Assembly: GCA_029288515.1 (NCBI GenBank) | Contig: JARIHB010000185.1 | Location: 1-6,769, forward strand | Length of the DNA stretch: 6,769 nt | DNA from: Candidatus Saccharimonadota bacterium | GTDB lineage: Bacteria > Patescibacteriota > Saccharimonadia > Saccharimonadales > UBA4665 | Direction of reading: 5' to 3' | Part shown: one piece after another, positions 1 through 6,519 of the stretch | Position numbering within the stretch: the stretch's first letter is position 1 | Layout: each line of letters begins with the position of its first letter | Made by a program: the position numbers and the translations under genes | Notes under the pieces: model-generated | The model's input: the letters and a program-made list of their open reading frames with translations, nothing else | What the model was told of the DNA's origin: nothing | Databases searched by the model: none

Positions 1-3
1 ATA

Positions 4-663
4 TTAATTATTCTCCGTGTTTGTCGTGTCGGTCTTAGCCTGTTTCTGACCGATCGTAAACGTAACATCGTTGGTTTCGCTAAAAATAGCTTCGTCAAAA
101 TTAAAGGTAATGGTATACGTTGCCGTCGTGCTGTCGCGGCCAAACGCCGACAGTGTTACTTGCGAAAATGCCGGTTTGTCCACACTGCCGCCAGTGGAAT
201 CATCAGGCGTGTGATACATCGTTGCTTTGAGCCGGTCGATAAAGACGTTAACCGTATTCAGTGAGTCAGCTGCACCATTAACAGTTATGGTATGCGCTGT
301 GAAATCGGTTGCGCTGTGGACGTTATTGGCCTTATCCGGCGTTGCTTGTTTTAGGACAGTGAACAAGCGGCTGGCAACCGGTTTGCCGTCGTGCAGCTGC
401 GGCAGCGCCTTCAGCTGATTCTGAACAGTAAGAATTTTATTAAGATCCTTCGTGCTTTGCAGTTCCGAACTAAACGTCTTAATATCGCTGTTTAGATCCG
501 ACATGCTCTTCTTTTGCAGGACATAGACCGTCACCAGCAAAATAGCCAGCGCCGCAACCGACACCACCGTAACGGCCGCGGATATAAGTACGACAGTGTG
601 CTTCTGGCGGTTGGCGCGCAGGTACTGAATTTTAATGTCGGGGAGTAAATTGAACTGGATCAT
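4..663 (-). CDS. pilN: PilN-like type IV pilus alignment subcomplex protein
   Basis: Inner-membrane protein that links the cytoplasmic PilM ring to PilO in the type IV pilus alignment subcomplex. The 219 residues start MIQFNLLPDI, carrying the short cytoplasmic 'NLLP' motif (residues 5-8) by which PilN family members bind PilM. One membrane segment follows at about 24-49, then a likely coiled coil at about 52-90 and an extracytoplasmic alpha/beta domain at about 95-205. The tail is polar and rich in T and N. The frame is open upstream to an ATG at 696, but that lies inside pilM. I chose the ATG at 663 because it restores the family N-terminus, sits one base past the pilM stop and has GGTGGAG 4 nt upstream. 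The gene is complete, with its TAA at 4-6. Identity rests on motif, topology and position next to pilM. Confidence 0.88.
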   Translation of the reverse strand: MIQFNLLPDIKIQYLRANRQKHTVVLISAAVTVVSVAALAILLVTVYVLQKKSMSDLNSDIKTFSSELQSTKDLNKILTVQNQLKALPQLHDGKPVASRLFTVLKQATPDKANNVHSATDFTAHTITVNGAADSLNTVNVFIDRLKATMYHTPDDSTGGSVDKPAFSQVTLSAFGRDSTTATYTITFNFDEAIFSETNDVTFTIGQKQAKTDTTNTENN

Positions 664-664
664 A

Positions 665-1705
665 CTACTCCACCCTCTCCGCCAGACCGGCTGCAACGCC
701 GAAGTGATTTGATACAGCTAGCAGTTCATTCTGACGCTCCGGCGCGAATGATACGTTGCGCCAGGCGTTACCGATTTCCACCTCAATAGCGAATTTGTTG
801 GCAAGGTATAACGGGAATTCAGGCAATGCCGACGCACCGCCCGTAACAATAATGCGCGATACGGGGAGCTCTACATACCGGCTCTGGAAAAACTTGATAG
901 ACTTATCGATTTCGGAGGTCAATAGGTCAACCGTGCCAATAATAGCATCGTAAATGCGCCCCTCCAGCTTATCGCGGCTCAGACCGAATTTAAATACAAA
1001 CTGACGTGCCTGCTTATCGTCGATATTAAGATTTTGGGCAGCGGCACGGATAATCGCTTCGGCGCCAGTGGGGATAGCGCGCGTCAAACGCGGCGCACCG
1101 TTCATAGTTACTACAATATCAGTGCTCTTGCTGCCGATATCAATCAGCATTTGCGGCTGCGTGGCGTCCTGAGCAATCAACGCGCGCGTAATTGCCAGAT
1201 TGTCAGGCTCAAAAGCGATAACGTCCAAGCCAATAGATTCAAGCATATCCAGCCGCTGTTCCACAAAGTCGTTCTCTACACTGGAAAGCAATACCTCAAG
1301 CTTCGTCTTGTCCTTTGGCGAATCTCCAATAACCGCCCAGTCTATTTTTGACTTTTCGAGGGGTGTAGGGATAAGCGAATCCGCCTGGTAATGTATTGCC
1401 TTACTAAGTTCACTGGGCGGCAAACGGTCAAAATCAACTACGCCGGTAAATACCCGCTGCGAGGGGATGCCCACGGCGACATTACGCGTATTCAAATGTG
1501 CCTGGTCGATAAGCTCCTTAATAAGCTGCGCCAAACGCTGTTGGTCGCCCTTCGCGTCGCTTAATACTAACTTGCTGTCCACCGGCACATAGGCGTATCG
1601 TACCAAACTTTTTACCACCCCATTCCCCCGCAGCTGTACTACGCGAATAGCAGTCGTCCCGATGTCCAGGCCAAAGAATGACGATACGCCGTTTAGTAAA
1701 CTCAT
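665..1705 (-). CDS. pilM: PilM, actin-like ATPase of the type IV pilus machine
   Basis: Cytoplasmic actin/FtsA-fold protein that binds the N-terminal tail of PilN and connects it to the pilus assembly motor. The length, 346 aa, is usual for the family. The actin-fold nucleotide motifs are visible in order: phosphate-1 GLDIGTT (residues 12-18), phosphate-2 DIGSKSTDIVV (189-199) and the adenosine motif VTGGAS (287-292). The segment between about 75 and 165 (VAVGIPSQRVF to DVIAFEPDNLA) corresponds to the inserted subdomain typical of PilM/FtsA. The frame runs directly into pilN (stop TAG at 665-667, next ATG at 663), so the two form an operon. There is no SD upstream. Instead an extended -10 element ends 9 nt before the ATG, suggesting a leaderless transcript starting at or near the start codon. 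Confidence 0.93.
   Translation of the reverse strand: MSLLNGVSSFFGLDIGTTAIRVVQLRGNGVVKSLVRYAYVPVDSKLVLSDAKGDQQRLAQLIKELIDQAHLNTRNVAVGIPSQRVFTGVVDFDRLPPSELSKAIHYQADSLIPTPLEKSKIDWAVIGDSPKDKTKLEVLLSSVENDFVEQRLDMLESIGLDVIAFEPDNLAITRALIAQDATQPQMLIDIGSKSTDIVVTMNGAPRLTRAIPTGAEAIIRAAAQNLNIDDKQARQFVFKFGLSRDKLEGRIYDAIIGTVDLLTSEIDKSIKFFQSRYVELPVSRIIVTGGASALPEFPLYLANKFAIEVEIGNAWRNVSFAPERQNELLAVSNHFGVAAGLAERVE
668..674 (-). promoter_or_regulatory. Shine-Dalgarno of pilN
   Basis: On the minus strand GGTGGAG lies 4 nt before the ATG at 663, inside the last codons of pilM. It decides the pilN start against the longer frame opening at 696. It also implies co-transcription and coupled translation with pilM. 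Confidence 0.75.
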
Positions 1706-1714
1706 CTTGGGTTT

Positions 1715-1723
1715 AGTATAGCA
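1715..1723 (-). promoter_or_regulatory. Extended -10 promoter of pilMN
   Basis: On the minus strand TGC-TATACT gives an extended -10 (hexamer at 1715-1720, TGN at 1721-1723) with 9 nt to the pilM ATG. No good -35 is visible; TTGTAC with a 19-nt gap is the nearest. An extended -10 can work without one. Transcription would start at or within about 3 nt of the ATG. A small inverted repeat (GCATA at 1721-1725, TATGC at 1731-1735, 5-nt loop) overlaps the TGN and could be an operator or chance. Confidence 0.5.
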
Positions 1724-1753
1724 TAAGCACTATGCGCTGGTACAAGCTTTGAA

Positions 1754-4015
1754 TTACAGAATTGGCGGCAAACTTGTCAGTGAATCATACGTCCCGGGCG
1801 CTCCCTGGCCGGGCGGCGTGATCATCCACATCAACGGACTATAGTTGAATACTTCACCGGCCTGACCACTAGCACCAGTTTCAGCAGCATTGCTTTGGGC
1901 AAGCGTGCCGCCGCCGCGCAAGAGCTGTACCTGATAGGCTACAAACGAACCGTTGATCGTAAGCTTAGAACCACATTGGCTTACCAGCGATGTCGTAACA
2001 ACTGGCACTGTGCCGTTAGCGCAGGTGTATATAACGCCGCCGGTACTACCAGTCCGCTGCGCGACATATAGACCATCCATCTGGTGTGTGTTGCGATCAA
2101 TATATATATTGCCCGTTGCAACCAACTGGAACAGCGGCGCATTAGCAAGGTCCCAGCTGCCAGCGTACTGAATGCCGCTGCTGCCAATTATTACATCACC
2201 ATTCACGAACAACGACGTGCGCTGGCCAGGGTTAATATTACCGCTAATCGTAACCGGACCGGTGGCCTTGTATGCCTTTTGGCCGCTGAGCGCACTCAAG
2301 TTAATAGCACCACTACCCAAATTTTGCGCGTTGGATGGCATCATCGACGTGTAGTCCGGTATACACGGCACGGCACCAAAACTGCCACCAAATCGTGAGG
2401 CCGTTACCGACGTGTTTGCAAACGCCAACCGGCTACCATTAGTTCCTGCGGCGTTGCCCAGGCCGGTTGAAAAGTCGTATATAGCGTTCAGCGCGTAGGC
2501 CGCAAATTGTGTGCCGCCGCCAGCATATCCACCGGCCGCTTCTTTATTCCACCCCACAATCGCCGCGCCATCATTTTGGCCGCAGGCACCGCCGGAAGAA
2601 AACTCATTACCAGCCGAAACGTCACCACCGTAGGCCCGCATGTACGGTTTATTGGCAATCGTTACACACCCAATAGCCGAACGGCTGGTACCGGTCTCTT
2701 CGGCAGGCGTTACTGTTAATGAACGGCACAGTGTCTTGTTGCCCAGCGCTGCAGCGACCGGATTATACGATTCGGTGGCAATGGTCGTCGTGGAGTTATA
2801 TGCAAAGATGCGCGGACAGCCGGTGCCGGGCGCAACGTACCCAGGCGTAGAGATAGTATCCGGCGTGCCGGGCGTAGCGCGATACCCATTGTCATTACGC
2901 CCTACAATCGTACAGCTGGTAGACTGGCTTTGGGTAAGGCCGGTGTTACGTACGGTATATGTAAATTGCACATTGTCACCCACTTCTGCAAAGTTACCAG
3001 TCACCGCTCCACCATTAATCACCACGGTTACACTGGGAATTAATCCAAAGTCATACTGCACGGTAATACACACCGAATCGCCCACTGCCGTTCCGCCGGC
3101 AGCATTATCCGGCGTCGCCCAGGTTGACCGGCATATTTTGGTGTTGGCCGGCGTACCCGCCGGTACTGTGTAATTCTCGGTGTATACCAATCGTTCCTGG
3201 CCGTTCGTGTAGGCATTCGGGCCGCCCGTGGCAATATTGCCGCCCGTTATCGGGTTATGCGCAGTCCAGCGTACCGACGGTGCCGTACCTGGCCCCAGGT
3301 TCTTTACATAGTTACGGAACGTAACTGTCTGGCCGGGCAACACGGTTGTGTCGGTCACGGTTGTGCGAGGGTCCATGTTAAAGCTTACATCGTCAGGTAT
3401 AGGACCCAACGATCCATTACCGACCGGGTTTGCGCACTGCCGCCGCAAAGCGTACACCACTCTGCCGGAGGCGTTGCGGAATAAAATACCGACAGTGGTG
3501 CTCCCGGGGTCGTCATACATGGCGTCATCGTTCGGACTCCCGCCGCCCTTTGGTCCCTGGTAATAGCTGTTGATAGAGTACGAGTAACTGGCACTCCACG
3601 ATATCCACCCCTGGCTCGCAGCGTAATTCACTCGGCGTTCCCACTCGGCAAGCTGGGCCGCCGTTGGCGGCCTGTTGCGTTGCCCTATAGGCGTACCAAG
3701 CATAGTATGGATAATAAACGCCGCCCCGCTCTTCTCCTGAGCGTTGCCACTGCCGTTCCCGTCAAGGTCGAGCTTAGTCTTTTCAACAAAATGGATAAAT
3801 TCAGCGGCGGTGTTAACATCATTTGGAATAGCACGGGTGCCGCCCTCATAGTCCATCGGCAATACGTAGGTGCCTTTATCATCGTTAGCGTTCGTGAAGT
3901 AACCGTGGTACTCCGACCGGCCATTCACGCCGCCCGCCGGGAAGGCGATGGCCGATGCGCCATACCCCACTAGAAAAGCGCAAAACGCCCCGAATATAAT
4001 CAGAAACTTTTTCAT
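1754..4015 (-). CDS. Large secreted surface protein with CARDB/DUF11-like repeats and CPR-type C-terminal domain
   Basis: Exported 753-aa protein of unproven function, probably on the cell surface. MKK plus a hydrophobic run (4-19) ending GASAIA is a signal peptide, with cleavage near residue 22 or 24. Residues 30-205 form an N-terminal region with GAAFIIHTMLG (97-107), an EF-hand-like loop (83-94) and YALRRQCANPVGN (188-200). Two beta-sandwich repeats of CARDB/DUF11 type follow at about 211-320 (PGQTVTFRNYVKNLGPG) and 327-452 (VGDNVQFTYTVRNTG). The C-terminal part (456-753) has RAYGGDVSAGNEF, a repetitive beta-rich stretch (LFVNGDVIIGSSG, ATGNIYIDRN, LTINGSFVAYQ) and ends EVFNYSP...YDSLTSLPPIL. 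I recognise this C-terminal architecture from Saccharibacteria-type proteins but know no assigned function. There are 11 cysteines outside the signal peptide, which would allow disulfides. The start overlaps the TPR stop as ATGA. Position before pilMN suggests a pilus-linked adhesin, by inference. Confidence 0.85.
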   Translation of the reverse strand: MKKFLIIFGAFCAFLVGYGASAIAFPAGGVNGRSEYHGYFTNANDDKGTYVLPMDYEGGTRAIPNDVNTAAEFIHFVEKTKLDLDGNGSGNAQEKSGAAFIIHTMLGTPIGQRNRPPTAAQLAEWERRVNYAASQGWISWSASYSYSINSYYQGPKGGGSPNDDAMYDDPGSTTVGILFRNASGRVVYALRRQCANPVGNGSLGPIPDDVSFNMDPRTTVTDTTVLPGQTVTFRNYVKNLGPGTAPSVRWTAHNPITGGNIATGGPNAYTNGQERLVYTENYTVPAGTPANTKICRSTWATPDNAAGGTAVGDSVCITVQYDFGLIPSVTVVINGGAVTGNFAEVGDNVQFTYTVRNTGLTQSQSTSCTIVGRNDNGYRATPGTPDTISTPGYVAPGTGCPRIFAYNSTTTIATESYNPVAAALGNKTLCRSLTVTPAEETGTSRSAIGCVTIANKPYMRAYGGDVSAGNEFSSGGACGQNDGAAIVGWNKEAAGGYAGGGTQFAAYALNAIYDFSTGLGNAAGTNGSRLAFANTSVTASRFGGSFGAVPCIPDYTSMMPSNAQNLGSGAINLSALSGQKAYKATGPVTISGNINPGQRTSLFVNGDVIIGSSGIQYAGSWDLANAPLFQLVATGNIYIDRNTHQMDGLYVAQRTGSTGGVIYTCANGTVPVVTTSLVSQCGSKLTINGSFVAYQVQLLRGGGTLAQSNAAETGASGQAGEVFNYSPLMWMITPPGQGAPGTYDSLTSLPPIL

Positions 4016-4578
4016 ATGCTGCCTCCAAGATTGCGGATCTTGTTAGCAATTGCTTCTTTGTCGTCATCCTGCACCGGCGATGCTCGCACTAGTGGTATAG
4101 CCTTTTTATATGCTTCTATGGCCTTATCCTTTTGACCGGCGGCAGCATAAGCATCGCCCAGGGCATCGTAGGCCTCACTCGTCTGCTCGATATCAGCAGC
4201 CTTGGCATACGAATCGGCAGCGGCAGCATAGTCTTGCTTGTCGTAGGCGCCGGAAGCCTTTTGAATGTACAGCATGTAGCGGTCTTTGTCGCTCGTCTTG
4301 CTGTCGTTGAGTGCCTCATCAATTTTCTTGTCCGCTTCGGCTGTGTTACCCTGCAGGCGCAACTCCTGGGCCTGGGAAACCGTAGACGGCAACGAGGGTC
4401 CTTGCGCCGTCGTTGCCTTATCTGCGTCCCGCTTGTTTTGCAGCATACGCAGCCCAACCCCTGCGCCGCCGGCAACCAAAAGCACCCCTACCACCAGGCC
4501 GGTAAACAGCAGGTTTCGTTTTGAAATGAACCGTCGTCTACTGCCACCAGAACCGGTCTTAACCGTGTTGTCGTCCAT
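4012..4578 (-). CDS. Membrane-anchored TPR protein
   Basis: 188-aa protein with a basic cytoplasmic N-terminus (RRRFISKR, residues 14-21) and one membrane helix at about 23-43. The helix is followed by a polar linker and helical TPR repeats from about 65 to the end. The clearest TPR is residues 134-163, with the A-x-G-x-x-Y pattern in YDALGDAYAAAGQKDKAIEA. A second is at about 100-130 (YMLYIQKASGAYDKQDYAAA) and a degenerate one at 67-92. By the positive-inside rule the TPRs face out of the cell. TPRs mediate protein-protein contact; the partner is unknown. Overlap with the next gene (ATGA) and the downstream pilMN suggest a scaffold for the secreted protein or for pilus assembly, as inference. 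No SD precedes the ATG; TATAAA lies 10 nt upstream. Confidence 0.85.
   Translation of the reverse strand: MDDNTVKTGSGGSRRRFISKRNLLFTGLVVGVLLVAGGAGVGLRMLQNKRDADKATTAQGPSLPSTVSQAQELRLQGNTAEADKKIDEALNDSKTSDKDRYMLYIQKASGAYDKQDYAAAADSYAKAADIEQTSEAYDALGDAYAAAGQKDKAIEAYKKAIPLVRASPVQDDDKEAIANKIRNLGGSI
4022..4026 (-). promoter_or_regulatory. Shine-Dalgarno of the secreted protein gene
   Basis: GGAGG on the minus strand, 6 nt before the ATG at 4015, embedded in the last codons of the TPR gene. The TPR stop TGA (4012-4014) overlaps this ATG as ATGA, so translation of the two genes is probably coupled. The SD also fixes the start at the residue that begins the signal peptide. Confidence 0.8.
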
Positions 4579-4588
4579 ACTACTTACG

Positions 4589-4594
4589 TTTATA
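4589..4594 (-). promoter_or_regulatory. -10 element of the TPR/secreted-protein unit
   Basis: Minus-strand TATAAA with 10 nt to the ATG at 4578 (TACTAT at 4592-4597 is an overlapping alternative). There is no convincing -35 at 16-18 nt and no SD in the gap. This fits a transcript starting within a few nt of the ATG. The assignment rests on the hexamer, its position and the similar layout before pilM. Confidence 0.4.
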
Positions 4595-4632
4595 GTACCG
4601 CAGGAGCAACAATATGTTAATAGAAAAACCTT

Positions 4633-4815
4633 TTACACCCAGTCCCCGCCAGGTACAGGTTTAATGAGTTTACGGTGTTCAGGCCTCGGCCGGTAGGGTT
4701 TGTCCGGGAGCTGCTGTGCTTCACCCTTATCGGCCGAGACAGCTATTCGCACGCTCTTGCCGCCGAGCTCTGCAGATTTTCTGAAGAGTGTGATTCCTTC
4801 GGGCGTAGTCAGCAT
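4633..4815 (-). CDS. Small basic hypothetical protein (60 aa)
   Basis: I do not recognise this protein. It begins MLTTPEGITLFRK and ends KPVPGGDWV. The centre is rich in K, R, E and P (PDKPYRPRPEHRKLIKP, residues 37-53), with no cysteine, signal peptide or membrane segment. Its ATG overlaps the stop of the upstream 53-codon gene by one base (TAATG), so reinitiation is the likely way it is translated. AAAAGGGG lies only 2 nt before the ATG, too close for a normal SD. A stop four codons upstream in this frame excludes a longer native start. The upstream ORF ends in a slippery-looking A-AAG-GGG, so it could instead be made as a -1 frameshift extension. Support is coding-like composition and the overlap. 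Confidence 0.5.
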   Translation of the reverse strand: MLTTPEGITLFRKSAELGGKSVRIAVSADKGEAQQLPDKPYRPRPEHRKLIKPVPGGDWV

Positions 4816-4976
4816 TACCCCTTTTCATTTTGCCGCACCGTTTTGACTACCTGGTTATTTTCGGGGCTTTCCTCACGAAATGCTTCGTACAGGGCGCTGC
4901 ATATCCCATGGATTCGACAGCGAGTACTATAAAGCGCATCAACATGTTCAGGAGTCACGACTGCTTCAGCGTCCAT
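4815..4976 (-). CDS. Small acidic hypothetical protein (53 aa)
   Basis: Unrecognised 53-codon gene beginning MDAEAVVTPEHVDALYS and ending VVKTVRQNEKG. It looks mostly helical, with C-x5-C (CRIHGIC, residues 20-26) around a histidine and no membrane segment. Evidence for being real: TATACT 12 nt before the ATG, a balanced codon mix, no competing gene, and a one-base stop/start overlap with the next small ORF. The ATGGAC start is preceded by TAGT, the same as in the TPR gene. No SD is present, so the transcript would be nearly leaderless. It lies 84 nt after the 444-codon gene, on the same strand. The two cysteines and histidine could bind metal, but a C-x5-C pair alone does not show this. Confidence 0.55.
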   Translation of the reverse strand: MDAEAVVTPEHVDALYSTRCRIHGICSALYEAFREESPENNQVVKTVRQNEKG

Positions 4977-4988
4977 ACTATAAACATT

Positions 4989-4994
4989 AGTATA
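4989..4994 (-). promoter_or_regulatory. -10 element of the two small genes
   Basis: Minus-strand TATACT, the same hexamer as before pilM, placed 12 nt before the ATG at 4976 in an AT-rich stretch. No clear -35 lies at 16-18 nt; a TTGTCA exists but is 30 nt away. The predicted start leaves a leader of about 5 nt without an SD. Confidence 0.45.
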
Positions 4995-5060
4995 ATTTTG
5001 CTATTTCTTCAAAAATATAACTACTGACAAGTACGCCGATTGGGTTGGGCATAGCCAGCG

Positions 5061-6395
5061 CTATCCGCGTTGTCGGATGACGTTCGTAAGCGGCGGCATA
5101 TCGACTGGCTGCTGCGGATGGAGCGCATTACGGCGCACCGTAATTTCCTCGACCGGACCCTCAAACCCGAAATCTACGGACGAATGGGTGCCGGTAACCT
5201 TCGGCCCTTTTGGAGAATCGGTGCCTTCGTCGGCGCCAGCATTAAAGTAGGCATAAGTCTTTAGTGGATAGCCCATGACCCTATTGTCTGTGATCTGCCT
5301 GTCGGAAGCTGCCACAAGATGCACTTCAGTGCCCTCGACCACATCCCGATTGCCGCGTGCATGCTCCATAACTGCCGCTAAACCGTTACTTATCTGTGTA
5401 CCGCTTTTTGACCAGTCATCAAATAAAATAATCGTCGTATCCTTGCCGTTGCGGCGCATGCTATCCAAGCTAGTCAAGATGCGATCGTCGTATGCAGCGT
5501 GTTCTTCGGGTGTAAAATGGCTCATCACGCGGTCAAATAATAGCTCGGTGCTTTTCTTTGGACCGCCGACCATTTCGCCAGTACGAATCACGCCAAGCGG
5601 CACGCACAACTGTTGCTTGGGGTTGGCCTGCAGCTTTGTCTTCCAGAGTGTGGCAAAACCCGACGCAGCCTCATCTAGCTTGCCTTCCCCGATAAAATAC
5701 AGGCTGTCGCGTAGCTCCTCTGCTTGCTGAGCCAAACGGCGGTCTTCCGGCTCACCACTCATACTCAAATCGGCTACGGAATCTTTAAAAAACTTATCCA
5801 GTTCCACTAAGCCCTCATGCTCAGTAAGCTCTATCCGTTCACTGCCCTCGGGTGTGATGCCCTGCTGTTCGACCCTGCGCACACTTACCGGGCTTCTCCA
5901 ATACTCAAACGTATTGGTGCTCGTTTCATCTGCTACTGCATCCTTAAAGCGCGGCGCGTTTTCTACGTAGCCCCGCTCTTCGAATTCGTTCGCTATGCGC
6001 CGATCTTCAACACTCAGCGACGGCGCATCCATAGCGCTGCGCACCACGAGACGCATAATCCGCTGCCAGCGGGGGAGCTCAACTGCCTGGACTCCTTGGG
6101 GTTGTACTTCTTGGGGGCCAAACCTGTACGCGTTAAAATAGTCGCCTACATTATTCCCAGAGGGTAACGCTTCGCCAGTCTTGTGCGCAGGTAGTCCGGA
6201 TTCCTGAAGGGGGTCAGCAACGTACTGCCCTCCCCCATAAACACTGTCTGTCTGATGACCTGGCAGGTTGCCTGGATGCAGGCCGGAATCTCTCATTGGA
6301 TCACCAGCTGCATACATTTCATAAGGTGGAGGGATGGAATCTATAGATTGATCCTGCCAATTGTCGGGTGAAGGTGAAGCATTATCGCTTATCAT
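5061..6395 (-). CDS. Hypothetical protein with a phosphoribosyltransferase-like motif
   Basis: 444-aa cytoplasmic protein of unknown function, with no signal peptide or membrane segment. Residues 1-105 are low-complexity (P, G, Q, D) and hold an imperfect two-unit repeat: DPMRDSGLHPGNLPGHQT (32-49) and DPLQESGLPAHKTGEALPSG (61-80). The middle (about 106-245) is charged and helical and repeats two short blocks: EDRRIA (130-135) with EDRRLA (217-222), and KDAVAD (151-156) with KDSVAD (204-209). The C-terminal part (about 255-425) holds TIILFDDWSKSGTQIS (321-336). This matches the hydrophobic-DD-x4-G-T layout of the PRPP-binding loop of phosphoribosyltransferases, and LCVPLGVIRTGEMVGG (263-278) could be an earlier strand-loop of that fold. 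The substrate is unknown and catalysis unproven. The ATG at 6395 has no SD; -35/-10-like boxes lie just upstream. It may be transcribed with the small genes that follow, as no strong terminator separates them. Confidence 0.8.
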   Translation of the reverse strand: MISDNASPSPDNWQDQSIDSIPPPYEMYAAGDPMRDSGLHPGNLPGHQTDSVYGGGQYVADPLQESGLPAHKTGEALPSGNNVGDYFNAYRFGPQEVQPQGVQAVELPRWQRIMRLVVRSAMDAPSLSVEDRRIANEFEERGYVENAPRFKDAVADETSTNTFEYWRSPVSVRRVEQQGITPEGSERIELTEHEGLVELDKFFKDSVADLSMSGEPEDRRLAQQAEELRDSLYFIGEGKLDEAASGFATLWKTKLQANPKQQLCVPLGVIRTGEMVGGPKKSTELLFDRVMSHFTPEEHAAYDDRILTSLDSMRRNGKDTTIILFDDWSKSGTQISNGLAAVMEHARGNRDVVEGTEVHLVAASDRQITDNRVMGYPLKTYAYFNAGADEGTDSPKGPKVTGTHSSVDFGFEGPVEEITVRRNALHPQQPVDMPPLTNVIRQRG

Positions 6396-6403
6396 TTATA
6401 TAA

Positions 6404-6432
6404 AAATTACCATATTATTGATAATTTGTCTA
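6404..6432 (-). promoter_or_regulatory. Promoter of the 444-codon gene
   Basis: Minus-strand TAGACA (6427-6432) and TAATTT (6404-6409) are separated by exactly 17 nt. The -10 ends 8 nt before the ATG at 6395. The start point would fall on or next to the ATG, so the mRNA would be leaderless, which agrees with the missing SD. Both hexamers are only fair matches. Confidence 0.4.
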
Positions 6433-6475
6433 TAGTAAGTAAGGGCACTTATACCCTAGCATCACGGAATAAGGA

Positions 6476-6481
6476 TATAAT
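6476..6481 (+). promoter_or_regulatory. Consensus rightward -10 box
   Basis: TATAAT, an exact -10 consensus, with no acceptable -35 at 16-18 nt (ACCCTA at 17 nt). The predicted start at about 6488 would give a leader of about 200 nt to the ATG at 6690, covering the mini-ORF. It is the only exact TATAAT in the divergent region. Confidence 0.4.
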
Positions 6482-6519
6482 AGGCATTGCCGCATGCGCG
6501 ACACAAAGGAGGTGTTATT

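Noticed and set aside
664..696. Longer pilN start at the ATG at 696 (MQPVWRRGWSS extension)
   Set aside because: It lies inside the pilM coding end, and the family N-terminus with NLLP and the SD point to the ATG at 663.
2640..3173. 177-codon plus-strand ORF antisense to the secreted protein gene
   Set aside because: The minus-strand frame has a signal peptide and recognisable domains across this stretch; the plus-strand translation has no family features. It is a shadow of the real gene.
4132..4696. Plus-strand ORFs of 130 and 136 codons across the TPR gene
   Set aside because: Both are antisense shadows of a gene with a clear membrane segment and TPR motifs, and neither has an SD.
5038..5066. 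Possible terminator after the 444-codon gene (ATAGC-GCTG-GCTAT)
   Set aside because: The stem is only 5 bp, overlaps the stop codon and is not followed by a T-run, so it is not a convincing intrinsic terminator.
5275..5730. 151-codon plus-strand ORF antisense to the 444-codon gene
   Set aside because: Its product is rich in S, C and R without domain features and lies wholly inside the better-supported minus-strand gene.
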